A stretch of DNA of 64,000 bases from Clostridiales bacterium S5-A14a. GTDB lineage: Bacteria > Bacillota > Clostridia > Peptostreptococcales > Anaerovoracaceae. A program made the translations under genes and the position numbers. This document shows, piece after piece, positions 45,024 through 54,427 of the stretch (position 1 is its first letter; each line of letters begins with the position of its first letter). The notes beneath the pieces were generated by a model. It saw only the letters and a program-made list of their open reading frames with translations, had not been told where the DNA came from and made no database searches. The stretch is from the NCBI GenBank assembly GCA_000758905.1, contig JRNA01000008.1, positions 1 to 64,000 on the forward strand, in the 5' to 3' direction.

Positions 45024-45773
45024 ATGATTATGCATGATTGGAACAGCGAAAAGAAAGATGTCATTCTGCTGATCCATCCGATGCTTTCGTCAGCAAATGG
45101 AATGAAAACTTACGTTGCCGACATTATCGGGAATGGATACCGCTACCTCGCACCGGATCTTTCCGCACATGGTGATGCAGTTAAAGACACCTACAAAAGT
45201 GCTTTAGACGAGGCAAAGCAAATTCATGATTATCTGGTCAATAATCAGATTATGAAGCTTAAGCTTGGCTTTGGAGCCTCCCTGGGAGGTGTGATTCTTC
45301 TGCAGCTTCTCAAGTATGACGATATTCAGTTTGAGCATGTGTTCTTTGAGGGAACGAGCTTTTACACTAACGCGAAAATTCTGGAATGGATCCTCAGATC
45401 CGTATTTCTGAAAAAGCATAAAAAGGCCGTGGCAGATCCGGCGCTCAGTGTAAAGAGGATGTCCTCAATGTTTGGGACAGAAGCCGCTCCGCTTCTGGCA
45501 AAGCATTTTATCGCCATGAGCGAGGAAAGCATAAGGAATATAGTTCACGACTGTGCATTCGTGAAACTGCCGCCATTGTCCGTTACGATGCAGAAGAAAT
45601 GTATGTTTGCCTATGGTGATAAGGATTTCGATTACAAGAAGGCAAGGAGGATGCTCCGGAAAACATATCCTCATGCAGGAATGAAAGTGTGGGGAGGCTA
45701 CGGGCATTGTGAGAGGATGACGAAGGATCAAGAAAGTTATTGCCATGACATCGAAGACTATATTCGTGCATAA
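45024..45773 (+). CDS. Alpha/beta-hydrolase family protein
   Basis: 249 residues. LLIHPMLSSANGM is the oxyanion-loop strand, LGFGASLGGVILLQLL contains the G-A-S-L-G nucleophile elbow, AYGDKDFDY supplies the acid and GGYGHCERM the histidine, so the catalytic triad is intact. Probably an esterase or lipase-like enzyme with unknown substrate. The ATG at 45024 follows AGGTGA by six bases. It sits in an accessory region behind ssrA. Confidence 0.85.
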   Translation: MIMHDWNSEKKDVILLIHPMLSSANGMKTYVADIIGNGYRYLAPDLSAHGDAVKDTYKSALDEAKQIHDYLVNNQIMKLKLGFGASLGGVILLQLLKYDDIQFEHVFFEGTSFYTNAKILEWILRSVFLKKHKKAVADPALSVKRMSSMFGTEAAPLLAKHFIAMSEESIRNIVHDCAFVKLPPLSVTMQKKCMFAYGDKDFDYKKARRMLRKTYPHAGMKVWGGYGHCERMTKDQESYCHDIEDYIRA

Positions 45774-45908
45774 ATACAATACGAGATGAGGTTTTCAATG
45801 AAGAAAGAAAAAACAGCCATGCTTTGTGGCATCATTCAGATTTATAAGGATAGAACAAACAGGTGTATTCCCAGGATTCCAAAGAAATAGGGCAAAGGAG
45901 TGGGTTTT

Positions 45909-46415
45909 ATGGATGTAATGCGAGCGATTTTAGACGGGATTGCGATAGCCGCAATCTTTAGCGGTTCGGTGGCAGCCGTAGCGCTTATTGATCCGAGATA
46001 TTTTTTTGATTCTTATCCAAAGGCAATTCAGAGAGCCGCACACGAACAGATGACAAAAAAAGAGAAAAAAATAAATCACATTTTGACAATTATAATTTGC
46101 GGAATTTGCTTCATATATTCAACAGCAAGTATTTTACATACAGGCATTGCGGGCTTTTGGAATCTTTTTTTGATGGGATATATTCAGTGGAGCATATTAA
46201 ACCTTGGAGATTTCTTTTTGCTGGATTGTCTGTTATTTCAGGGAAAATATAAGGATAAAATCGTCATTCCCGGCACAGAAGGACACCCTGACTATGAGTT
46301 CGGCAACTGGATGAAGCATTTGGCAATCATGGAACATTTTGTAGTCACACCATTTTTGATAATACCGTTTGTTGCTGCGATCCAGGCTTTGATTATTGGG
46401 TTGATAGGAAGATAA
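45909..46415 (+). CDS. Membrane protein, unknown
   Basis: 168 residues with about four hydrophobic segments (5-28, 60-80, 88-110, 140-165) and a conserved-looking YPKAIQRAAHEQMTKKEKK loop. No family recognised with confidence. The ATG at 45909 follows AAAGGAG by eight bases; the frame also opens three codons earlier at GTG. It follows the hydrolase by 135 bp and is enclosed by the same pair of iteron sets. Confidence 0.65.
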   Translation: MDVMRAILDGIAIAAIFSGSVAAVALIDPRYFFDSYPKAIQRAAHEQMTKKEKKINHILTIIICGICFIYSTASILHTGIAGFWNLFLMGYIQWSILNLGDFFLLDCLLFQGKYKDKIVIPGTEGHPDYEFGNWMKHLAIMEHFVVTPFLIIPFVAAIQALIIGLIGR

Positions 46416-46479
46416 GTTTTCGGGTTGTTTATCTAAATCTTGGAAATGCTTCTATCAAAATGCAGAAAATGGGGCTGCT

Positions 46480-46524
46480 CCCACACCCTTTGGATTGCAC
46501 CCACGGATATCAATTTGCACCCAT
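46480..46524 (-). repeat. Three 20-bp iterons, right copy (inverted)
   Basis: CCCAC at 46480 and 46500 and CCCAT at 46520, exactly 20 bp apart. On the minus strand the units read around CGTGGGTGCAA. Orientation is opposite to the set at 44771-44830. Confidence 0.55.
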
Positions 46525-46570
46525 AGGCTGAAATTCTATTAGTATATGATTTATTTTCCATCAAAAAATA

Positions 46571-46609
46571 AAAGATTTGCTTTCTGAAGCAAATCTTCTA
46601 TTTTTTTAT
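46571..46609 (+). terminator. Terminator-like hairpin
   Basis: AAGATTTGCTT / AAGCAAATCTT with a 4-nt loop and seven T soon after, 155 bp past the membrane protein gene. Confidence 0.8.
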
Positions 46610-46682
46610 ACCAGAATTGAACTAATTTGGCCTGAATTTGAATAGTACACCTATCCTTCTAAAACACCTTATTCCATTAGTT

Positions 46683-46877
46683 TCACGAGTCTTTCTTTGA
46701 CTCTAAATCTTCTATTATCGTTCTATCCGAAATATCATGGAATTCTATTTGAGAAGTATTTTCTTCTGGCATTTGATCTATTCTGCCCTCCCCAAATACT
46801 TTCTTTTGCAAATGTATCACATTGTCTTTTATCACAGGCGTAATTTCTTGAGCTGTAGCTGCTCCGCTGCCGGATTT
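46683..46877 (-). pseudogene. Remnant of an unidentified gene 3' end
   Basis: An open stretch of about 64 codons on the minus strand with no start codon, reading GSGAATAQEITPVIKDNVI then an acidic tail ending DLESKKDS and TGA. No family recognised. Likely debris in the ssrA-proximal accessory region. Confidence 0.3.
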
Positions 46878-46949
46878 ACAATAGAGAATTGATTTTAATA
46901 TGCTATAATGATTTGGTATCGCAAAATTTAACTAATTTTTTGGAGATAT

Positions 46950-47152
46950 ATGATGAATCGAGATTTAACAAAAGGACCTGTCGTCAAGTCAATGTTGATG
47001 TTTGCAATCCCCATGATTTTGGGGAATTTACTTCAACAGTGCTATAACATTGCAGATACAGTGATCGTAGGTCAGTTCCTATATGTTGGCTTCTTGCCGA
47101 TTTAACAGGTTTGATCTATTACAAAGTTAAAAAGATGGAATTACTTGCTTGA
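46950..47152 (+). pseudogene. MATE efflux gene reduced to both ends by internal deletion
   Basis: The first 45 codons (MMNRDLTKGPVVKSMLMFAI, then NIADTVIVGQF) are the N-terminus of a MATE-family drug/sodium antiporter. They are joined out of frame to the last 22 codons (LADLTGLIYYKVKKMELLA). The central part of the gene, some 400 codons, is missing. A ribosome site GGAGA remains. Confidence 0.8.
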
Positions 47153-47196
47153 AATTCATATGGAAGTATCGCAAAATGATACTAAGAGGTGAATAT

Positions 47197-47400
47197 ATGT
47201 TGAATTTTAAAAATCAGAAAACTAACCAATTCTCCGACCAACAACCGAGCAAGAAAGTTTTAAGCACAAACAAAAAAGTCATCTACCTTGCAGGCGGTTG
47301 TTTTTGGGGTGTTGAGAGCTACTTTAAGAAACTTCCCTGCGTTTATGAAACCGAAATAGGGTATGCAAACGGCAAAACGGACAATACGGACTATTCAAAT
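47197..47400 (+). pseudogene. 5' fragment of msrA
   Basis: About 68 codons of methionine sulfoxide reductase A, including the catalytic GGCFWGVE, then truncated at 47400 where the restriction gene begins on the other strand. It aligns with the start of intact msrAB at 53349, with many silent changes and an extra segment KTNQFSD after residue 7, so it is a diverged copy rather than a fresh duplication. Confidence 0.85.
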
Positions 47401-50252
47401 TTTCCATCAGTATCAAAAATATGCACAAGCTCATCATCTGTCATGGCTTGAGATACTTTGTCACGCACGGAACTCATAGACATATCAAGTCGTTTAAAGC
47501 GAGTATTTCCAGCAGCATCTTTGCCTTTTCTTATGAGTTCAATTCTTCCCACACCTGGATTTTGTCTTGCATATTCAGCAAAACCCTTTGCTTTTCCAAG
47601 ATTATCATTAAAGGCTGGATTGTGCGGCTCTAGTACATCAATGATAAATTCACCTGGCATCACAGGATCTTTGCGAATGACAATAAAGTCGGGGTAAGCA
47701 GGCTTCATATCGCCATCTTTTTCATATGGAATGCACAATGACCAAGATGCTCTTGGAGGGTTCCTTAACCAGCAGACAAAGTTTTCTCGGCTCGATTCTT
47801 CTTCTAAAACACCTGCCTCCCAATCATTGAGTTTAATTTTAGCATATCCATCGTCATTAACAAAAAGGTGATTATAGTATTTTACCCCGTTGGTGTCATG
47901 AGCAACGGTAATTGTCTCTGGTAGGCGGAAGTTATGCTTGCTGATCACATCACCATCGGATACGATGCGATCATATTGTTTTCGATAAGTATCTGTTAGT
48001 TTGGTCATATACCTGCGGTACTTATCGTTTAAGGCGTGGTAGGTTTCCTTGGCATAACGATTCAGTTTTGCCAAGCTCTCATCATCTGTGGCAAAAAGAA
48101 TGACGTCAATTTTCAGATCTACTAGGATATTAGGATCAAAATAAGTGTTTAAGTATTCGTTGCCAATACCTTCAGTTCCCAGGTGCGTTTCAGCAACTCT
48201 AAACTGGCGATCAATATCCACATCAGTCGAATAGAAGGAATTCTCATCATAGCCAGATTTGATGCTTTCACCAAAAGCATCAAACACCTGGGTAGAGAGC
48301 TTAAACTCTTTTGCTTTTTTAACGAGCTCGTTATAAACACCTTGGATTTTTAGCTCTTCTACATAAGAAGTGATGAGTTTAACAATATCAGCATGCACCT
48401 TCGCAAGCACGGAAGCATCAATATTTGTTTGGCACAAAAGGCGGGCAAGGGCAAACATCGACTTCAGATAATCATTTATCCGTATTTTGCGGACGTTGTA
48501 GGTGAGAAGTCCAGAATCATTGATTGCTTTTACGATCTTTTCACGATCAATATCAGGGAGGTCGGAAGCCACATACGCAGGCTTGCTTTCAGCAATGATT
48601 TCCGCATTATCTTTTGATAAGTCAGCCTCTTCTGCAGATGTGTGATCTGAGATAGGTGATGTAGTTACCAAATTTGTTTCTACTTGAAAAGGCTGAATCT
48701 TAGAGCATTTTCCCTTGTCATCTGGATTAACGCTTTGACATAGATTTGATGACGTTGCAGCTTCCTCGACCCTTAAAATAGGTAACGTTGGATCATCTGT
48801 TCCATAGAAATCCAACACGCCTTGCTCTGGACTTTGTTTTGGAGCAGAAGCCCGTCTTTGCTTTGGTCTTACCGTCAGGGTCTCTAGTTTTTTATTTTCG
48901 ATGGATTCGCCATAAATATCAGTTGGGATGCTACCACCTTCTTCGGATTGCAGTGCCTTGATCACATCTTCTACGGTTTCTTTTTCAAAGAAAGGCAGAT
49001 AGAGGTGAACATCATTCAAGCTGTCGTCTACCTGAATATGCATCTGCATTGGTGTTCTGACCATACGCCCTAAAAGCTGGGCAATGTAGGTGGCATCTTT
49101 TGCATTCCTAAAACTCATCATGGTTTCTGCTCTGGGGCAGTCCCAGCCTGTTGAAAGATTTTCTTTAAAGAACACGACTTTAATTTTCTTATTATCTTGA
49201 ATGCGAGAGGGTTCTTCGTATGGTACTTCAAGACCAGCTATAGTAATGTCAGCATCGGTATCTCCAAATGTATGAACGACCTCTCCTTTAGAAAATTTAA
49301 AGCCCGTGCGTTCCTCAATCTTACGAATACAATCATCGAGATCAGTCACTGAAATTTCTGAAGTTGTACCATTTTCTACTTGAATGACAAAAACAGGATT
49401 GACATAAGCATAGTGTTGCTCATAGCAGTACTGTTTCCAGTGATCCCATTTATCTTTCCAATCATCTGCAGCTGCCTGAAGGACTGCCATAGCCTTATTT
49501 ACTGAAGATTCCTCAGAATAGGAGATGACAATACGGTCCTTCAAAAGACCAGAAGACCGTACTTCTTCGGGACTAACGACCACTTTATGGATGGTAGAAG
49601 ACGTTCCTTCCACCAGTGCATTGAAGCGCTCTGATGTAGCCGACATGCCAAGCACAACAGGCATTGGTAAAAGATGGTCCTCTTCACTACCTTTTAAGAA
49701 TTTCTGCATGATAGTTGTTGCCTTTGCGGCGGCTCTATCTTTCATACCACGGTGGGCTTCATCAATAATGAAATAGAGGCGGTTAAATTTTTCAATGGCT
49801 GTGTTTCGTAAGGTCTCCCAAATGGTATAGGTACGGATATCGCCCGTTTTAGTCAGGTTTTTATCCTTACCTATTTTTTGTGTGTTTAGTAAATAGATAT
49901 GTCCGTCTTCTAAAAACTCCTTATCAAAGTTCTCATCACTGATTGTGACACATTGACCAATACGGATTTTATCCGCCTTTGTTTCAATTTTTAGTTTAGA
50001 TTGTTCGTTGAGTTCTGGAGAGTCCGAAAGCCAGACAAAGATAGCATCAGGCTGTTCCGGATAATGTTCGTCACCAAAGAGGACACTCTCGATAAAAGCC
50101 GTCATTATGATGGTCTTACCGGCACCTGTTGGAGCTGTAAAAGAAATGACCTGCGGAGTATGAGTTCTTTGATAAGCACCTAAAGCTTCTGCCGTATTCA
50201 TACGGAGGTGTTTTATTGCTATTTCTTGAAATGGAAATAAAGATACTTTCAT
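47391..50252 (-). CDS. Type III restriction enzyme, Res subunit
   Basis: 953-residue DEAD/DEAH helicase-nuclease. Walker A is APTGAGKTIIM near 42, then IIDEAH, GMSATSERF and QLLGRMVRTP as helicase motifs. The C-terminal region has YPDFIVIRKD and, about 10 residues on, FIIDVLEPH, fitting a PD-(D/E)XK nuclease with E-P-H in place of E-X-K. It begins 3 bp after mod on the same strand. The stop codon and last two residues lie inside the msrA-derived sequence, so the C-terminus may have been trimmed when the island joined. Confidence 0.92.
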   Translation of the reverse strand: MKVSLFPFQEIAIKHLRMNTAEALGAYQRTHTPQVISFTAPTGAGKTIIMTAFIESVLFGDEHYPEQPDAIFVWLSDSPELNEQSKLKIETKADKIRIGQCVTISDENFDKEFLEDGHIYLLNTQKIGKDKNLTKTGDIRTYTIWETLRNTAIEKFNRLYFIIDEAHRGMKDRAAAKATTIMQKFLKGSEEDHLLPMPVVLGMSATSERFNALVEGTSSTIHKVVVSPEEVRSSGLLKDRIVISYSEESSVNKAMAVLQAAADDWKDKWDHWKQYCYEQHYAYVNPVFVIQVENGTTSEISVTDLDDCIRKIEERTGFKFSKGEVVHTFGDTDADITIAGLEVPYEEPSRIQDNKKIKVVFFKENLSTGWDCPRAETMMSFRNAKDATYIAQLLGRMVRTPMQMHIQVDDSLNDVHLYLPFFEKETVEDVIKALQSEEGGSIPTDIYGESIENKKLETLTVRPKQRRASAPKQSPEQGVLDFYGTDDPTLPILRVEEAATSSNLCQSVNPDDKGKCSKIQPFQVETNLVTTSPISDHTSAEEADLSKDNAEIIAESKPAYVASDLPDIDREKIVKAINDSGLLTYNVRKIRINDYLKSMFALARLLCQTNIDASVLAKVHADIVKLITSYVEELKIQGVYNELVKKAKEFKLSTQVFDAFGESIKSGYDENSFYSTDVDIDRQFRVAETHLGTEGIGNEYLNTYFDPNILVDLKIDVILFATDDESLAKLNRYAKETYHALNDKYRRYMTKLTDTYRKQYDRIVSDGDVISKHNFRLPETITVAHDTNGVKYYNHLFVNDDGYAKIKLNDWEAGVLEEESSRENFVCWLRNPPRASWSLCIPYEKDGDMKPAYPDFIVIRKDPVMPGEFIIDVLEPHNPAFNDNLGKAKGFAEYARQNPGVGRIELIRKGKDAAGNTRFKRLDMSMSSVRDKVSQAMTDDELVHIFDTDGKFE

Positions 50253-50255
50253 GGG

Positions 50256-52334
50256 TTACCTCCCTGTATTAATACGAAAGTTATCTAAATAGTCACGATA
50301 GAGTTGGTAGGATTTTTCTATATTCAAATTGTTTATCATCTCGCGGTAACCATCAGTAGAATCAGTAACGATAAAAACCTGTTTGATTCTATTGTCTGTA
50401 TTGACCTTTTCTTTAAAGTCAGAAAAGGCGTGTTCATTAATTAGAACTGCAAAAGCATTCTCAGGTAGAATTATCATAGATAATAGTGGATCTGAATCAA
50501 GGCTTGGGCAAGCACCAACACAACCTGTTTTCATCCAAAGAACAGGTAAGAGTTCTTTGAACTGCCTACCAAGTGCAACAGCGTTCTTGTCTAAGAAACC
50601 AAGCTTGAAAAATGTTGCATTCGATTTGAAACCGTCTGCCATAGCAAGATCGCTATCAAGATAGTTGCCCTTAAGGGGCTTACCGTTGATATCCTTCCCC
50701 TTGATCGAGCATACTGTCCGCGGCCAAGTCACATAGTGGGCGATGCCTAGTCGTTCCCATTCATAATCTCCTGGCTTGAAACCGTCTTTTTTTAGCTCTT
50801 TGGCTTCTTCATCTGACACTTCATTATTAGTGACCATAATACAACGGCGGTGTCCGCCATCTTCGGCATTGAGCAGATTTACAGCGTGAAGCGTTGTTCC
50901 AGATCCTGCAAAAAAGTCGAGAATAAGGGCGTTGGATTTATTCGCTGTTGCCATCTGCACGCAATCTGCAACTGCATACAAAGATTTTGGATAAGAGAAT
51001 TTATTCCCTATAAGCATGTTCAACATTTTGGTTCCATACTCAGATGCATCGTGAGCTGAATAATCCCATTGATTAGTTTCCATGATGGTTTTTTTTTCAG
51101 GACTAATAGCAATAATACTACCATCGCTATCGTAACCTACTATCTTAGTGTTACCTGATTCTATTTCTTTAATCGTTCCTGCTTGTAGATACGTAAGTGA
51201 GTATTTTTGTTTTTTATTTGGCCGATATTTACCTACTTTAAAATAACCCTTTTGAATATATTCTATTGTTGTTTTTCGCTCTAAAGCCCAACAACCTTCA
51301 CTACCATCATCTCGAATTGGAAACACAGCACAACAATTTGCAATTTCTTCAACATCATGTATAGTTTGATTTCTTTCTAAATGTTTTCCAACAAATTCTA
51401 CTGATCCGTTTATGGTATTGATGTAAATAGGATAAAAAAGCCTAGGTCTTCCAGAGCGAAAATTACCTTTGCTTGTACCGCTTCTTTTTAATGAATGCCA
51501 GTGAACTGACTGTTGCTTATTCACTATAGTTTTTTGCCCAACAACAGCATTTCCTATCCCCACGAAAAAAATGTATTCATTAACACGCGTAAAATCTGAA
51601 AAACGCATTGATCCATGCCTGTTAACAACTGTACTGACCATTGATAAACTTCTTTCTGGGAACAATTCCTCAAGTAAACACCCAAGATGCAGATATTCTT
51701 TTTCATCAATTGTCACAATTAACACAGAGTCTGTTGGATTGAGTAGCTTTTTAGCTAGCTTCAGTCTCTTTTTCATCATAGAGAGCCACTTGCTATGACG
51801 GTACGCATCGGAGGAATCCACGTAATCGTTATTGTACTTCCAGTCTTTTGCTCCCGTGTTGTATGGCGGATCGATGTATATGCAATCAACTTGACCGGCG
51901 TAAAGATATTCTAGAAGCTGAAGTGCATGGTAATTGTCTGCTTCAATCAGCGTATGCCAAAGAGTGCTATCCGGTGCGTTTTCAATGCTATCGATTGGCT
52001 TCAAGTAAGGGTAAATCGCCTCACCAAACTCGGCAATAGATACAAGAGAATCAACAGTAAACTCTGCAGTCTCTTTCGTCTGAGTGTTCACACAAGTTGC
52101 ATGATTACCATTTACAGTCTTAACAACATATACATCGTTAATCTTTTTATCTTTAAGAGCTACTTTGCTACCAATATGAACAGGAACATCATAGAGTGCG
52201 GTACATTCTGGCACATGGTCTTCAAACACTAAACCGAATTTCTTCTGTTTAGCCAATTTATCTATTTCTGCCTTGATGCGATCTCTTAGCTCAAGGTCAT
52301 CTATTTTATTGATTAAATCATTAATCGCAGCCAT
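50256..52334 (-). CDS. Type III DNA methyltransferase, Mod subunit
   Basis: 692 residues. The catalytic YIDPPYNTG (near 155) precedes the SAM-binding LDFFAGSGTTLHAV (near 465), the beta-class order of adenine methyltransferases. The region between holds target recognition. Mod alone methylates, and Mod with Res restricts. The frame is uninterrupted and no simple-sequence repeat suggesting phase variation is seen. Ribosome site GCGAGGA before the ATG. Confidence 0.93.
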   Translation of the reverse strand: MAAINDLINKIDDLELRDRIKAEIDKLAKQKKFGLVFEDHVPECTALYDVPVHIGSKVALKDKKINDVYVVKTVNGNHATCVNTQTKETAEFTVDSLVSIAEFGEAIYPYLKPIDSIENAPDSTLWHTLIEADNYHALQLLEYLYAGQVDCIYIDPPYNTGAKDWKYNNDYVDSSDAYRHSKWLSMMKKRLKLAKKLLNPTDSVLIVTIDEKEYLHLGCLLEELFPERSLSMVSTVVNRHGSMRFSDFTRVNEYIFFVGIGNAVVGQKTIVNKQQSVHWHSLKRSGTSKGNFRSGRPRLFYPIYINTINGSVEFVGKHLERNQTIHDVEEIANCCAVFPIRDDGSEGCWALERKTTIEYIQKGYFKVGKYRPNKKQKYSLTYLQAGTIKEIESGNTKIVGYDSDGSIIAISPEKKTIMETNQWDYSAHDASEYGTKMLNMLIGNKFSYPKSLYAVADCVQMATANKSNALILDFFAGSGTTLHAVNLLNAEDGGHRRCIMVTNNEVSDEEAKELKKDGFKPGDYEWERLGIAHYVTWPRTVCSIKGKDINGKPLKGNYLDSDLAMADGFKSNATFFKLGFLDKNAVALGRQFKELLPVLWMKTGCVGACPSLDSDPLLSMIILPENAFAVLINEHAFSDFKEKVNTDNRIKQVFIVTDSTDGYREMINNLNIEKSYQLYRDYLDNFRINTGR

Positions 52335-52400
52335 TGTTAGTCCTCGCTTTTAGCCTCATTGCTATGAGTGAGGCTATCTGTACTGTTTAAATTTACTTCT

Positions 52401-52565
52401 TCATTGTTTTTTCGCTTTAATCGTCGGAAGCACCGCCAGAGGGAATTCATTCATCAACTTCAGATAGCTTGAACTTCCATAATCTTTTAAATTTATAGGC
52501 TGGCATTTCTCGTTTAGATATCCACTTAAGTTTTTACTTCTATCCAACGAGAGTTTGCATAGTTG
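52401..52565 (-). pseudogene. 3' remnant of a gene upstream of mod
   Basis: About 54 open codons without a start (QLCKLSLDRSKNLSGYL, then YLKLMNEFPLAVLP and IKAKKQ), on the same strand 65 bp before mod. Probably the end of another gene of the original restriction operon. The family is not recognised. Confidence 0.4.
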
Positions 52566-52905
52566 TTAGCTGAATCGTGCTATAAAAGAGCATGTTGATT
52601 TAAATCGTATTTCGCCTGTCCTTTAGCAATTCTCTGATATTCGTTCAATTTTAATTTTAGGTTTACAGTTTTTCTGAATCAGTGCACTGCATGTCGAAAA
52701 ATTCATGCTTAAAAGCCTTCATTCCAAAAGACCAATTTTTTCAAGGTTTCTTCTGATCAAGTTGGAAGATTAGGAGAAAAGAAATGGTCTTATTAATGGA
52801 TATTATACGTCAGAATCGTGCGGAAATCAATGAAAGCACATGCAAATATGTATAAGCCCACTCAAATGCGCAATGCTGCACTGATACCAAACCGAGGTGA
52901 TTGAA

Positions 52906-53045
52906 ATGGCAAGAAACAGTAAGCAGACTTTAAGAATATAGCTTCTAAGGCAAGCAACATCTTGAAGGACGGATTCTACGACAAAGGCTCAAAGTCGGTA
53001 GCTGGAAGCGACTTAGCAAAGACCAGACATGGAAAGACAAAATAA
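52906..53045 (+). pseudogene. Frameshifted small ORF of the mobile-element-associated 'KSVAGS' type
   Basis: ATGGCAAGAAACAGTAAG opens MARNSKQT, then a two-base slip moves the frame to NIASKASNILKDGFYD and KSVAGSDLAKTRHGKTK. Small proteins of this pattern (MAKNS.., SKAS, KSxAGSALSQ) are frequent in mobile islands. Otherwise 52566-53199 shows only a CCCCGAA/TTCGGGG hairpin near 53083. Confidence 0.45.
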
Positions 53046-53199
53046 GATTACTTAATTTATGGGCGGTAACAGATTAGATAATCGCCCCGAACCTACCTCT
53101 TCGGGGGAAATTCTCAAAATTAAATCTCTTAGTCCGAATAGCACTATAAGTACGAAGAAATGTATGAGAATTTTAGGCATAGCACTTAAGACTTTATAA

Positions 53200-53304
53200 A
53201 TTCCTCCGTTAGCTGCACGGACTGATAATGCTATCGGATGGTTTCTTGCTGATTTAACAGGTTTGATTTATTACAAAGTCAAAAAGATGGAGTTACTTGC
53301 TTGA
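53200..53304 (+). pseudogene. 3' end of a MATE efflux gene
   Basis: 35 codons reading PPLAARTDNAIGWFLADL then YYKVKKMELLA and TGA, the C-terminus of a MATE protein, cut off by a stop codon upstream. It is the second copy of the segment at 47085-47152 and leads directly into msrAB. Confidence 0.75.
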
Positions 53305-53348
53305 AATCCAGATAAAAGTGTTGCAAAATGATAACAAGAGGTGAATCT

Positions 53349-54386
53349 ATGTTAAATTTCAAAAACCAACAACCCAGCAAAAAAGTTTTAAGCACCAACA
53401 AAAAAGTCATCTACCTTGCAGGTGGCTGTTTTTGGGGCGTTGAGGGCTACTTCAAGAAACTTCCTGGAGTTTACGAAACCGAGGTAGGCTATGCAAATGG
53501 CAAAACCGATGATACAGACTATGCAAATGTTGCTGCAACCGACCACGCGGAAACAGTAAAAGTGTGCTACGACAAGTCTAAAATCTCGCTTGAAGAAATA
53601 CTTTTGCACTATTTCAGAATAATAGATCCCCTCTCCGTTAATAGGCAGGGCAATGATATCGGCAGGCAGTACCGCACAGAAGTTTACTACCAAGATAATT
53701 CTGGATCTGTAAGCCACTCTTGTACGTCAAACGGCTCCACCTCTTCAAATGATGACGATTTGAAAATTATCGATAAGATTTTCAGGTATGAGGAAGACCT
53801 GCACGGTCCAATCGCTGTTGAAAAATCAGCCTTGAAGAATTTCATCAAGGCCGAAGACTATCACCAAGATTATCTCGATAAAAATCCCGGCGGATATTGT
53901 CATATTGACCTTTCGCTTTCATCCAAGCCACTGTTTGACGAAAAATATGCAATGCCTTCAGATGACAAGCTTAAGGAAATTCTCGACCAAACCTCATACA
54001 ATGTAATGCGAAAGTCTGCCACCGAAGCACCGGGCACAAGTCCGCTAAATAACGAAAATAGACCCGGCATCTACGTCGACAAAATAACTGGCGAGCCACT
54101 GTTTTGTTCTTCTGACAAATTTGATGCGGGATGCGGCTGGCCTAGTTTTTCTAAGCCTATCACATCTGACAAACTCGTGGAGCACGTTGACACTTCTCAC
54201 ATGATGGTCCGAACAGAGGTAGTGACAAAAAATTCAAATTCTCACCTCGGCCATGTTTTCGACGATGGACCTATCGAAAAAGGCGGCCTCAGATACTGCA
54301 TCAACGGCACTGCCCTTAGATTCATCCCTCTTGAGAAAATGTATGAAGAAGGCTATGGCGACTACAAAATATTTTGCTGCGAGTAA
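53349..54386 (+). CDS. msrAB: Methionine sulfoxide reductase A/B fusion
   Basis: 345 residues. The MsrA domain (about 20-190) has catalytic Cys in GGCFWGVEGYF and reduces S-sulfoxides. The MsrB domain (about 200-340) has CGWPSFSKPI, HLGHVFDDGP and catalytic Cys in GLRYCINGTAL, reducing R-sulfoxides. Start at 53349 (AGAGGTGA six bases upstream). Intact, unlike the left-hand copy. No signal peptide, so cytoplasmic protection against oxidants. Confidence 0.95.
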   Translation: MLNFKNQQPSKKVLSTNKKVIYLAGGCFWGVEGYFKKLPGVYETEVGYANGKTDDTDYANVAATDHAETVKVCYDKSKISLEEILLHYFRIIDPLSVNRQGNDIGRQYRTEVYYQDNSGSVSHSCTSNGSTSSNDDDLKIIDKIFRYEEDLHGPIAVEKSALKNFIKAEDYHQDYLDKNPGGYCHIDLSLSSKPLFDEKYAMPSDDKLKEILDQTSYNVMRKSATEAPGTSPLNNENRPGIYVDKITGEPLFCSSDKFDAGCGWPSFSKPITSDKLVEHVDTSHMMVRTEVVTKNSNSHLGHVFDDGPIEKGGLRYCINGTALRFIPLEKMYEEGYGDYKIFCCE

Positions 54387-54427
54387 TTGTGAGGTACCCC
54401 CGGTGCAACTCGCAGTTTTATTTTAAT

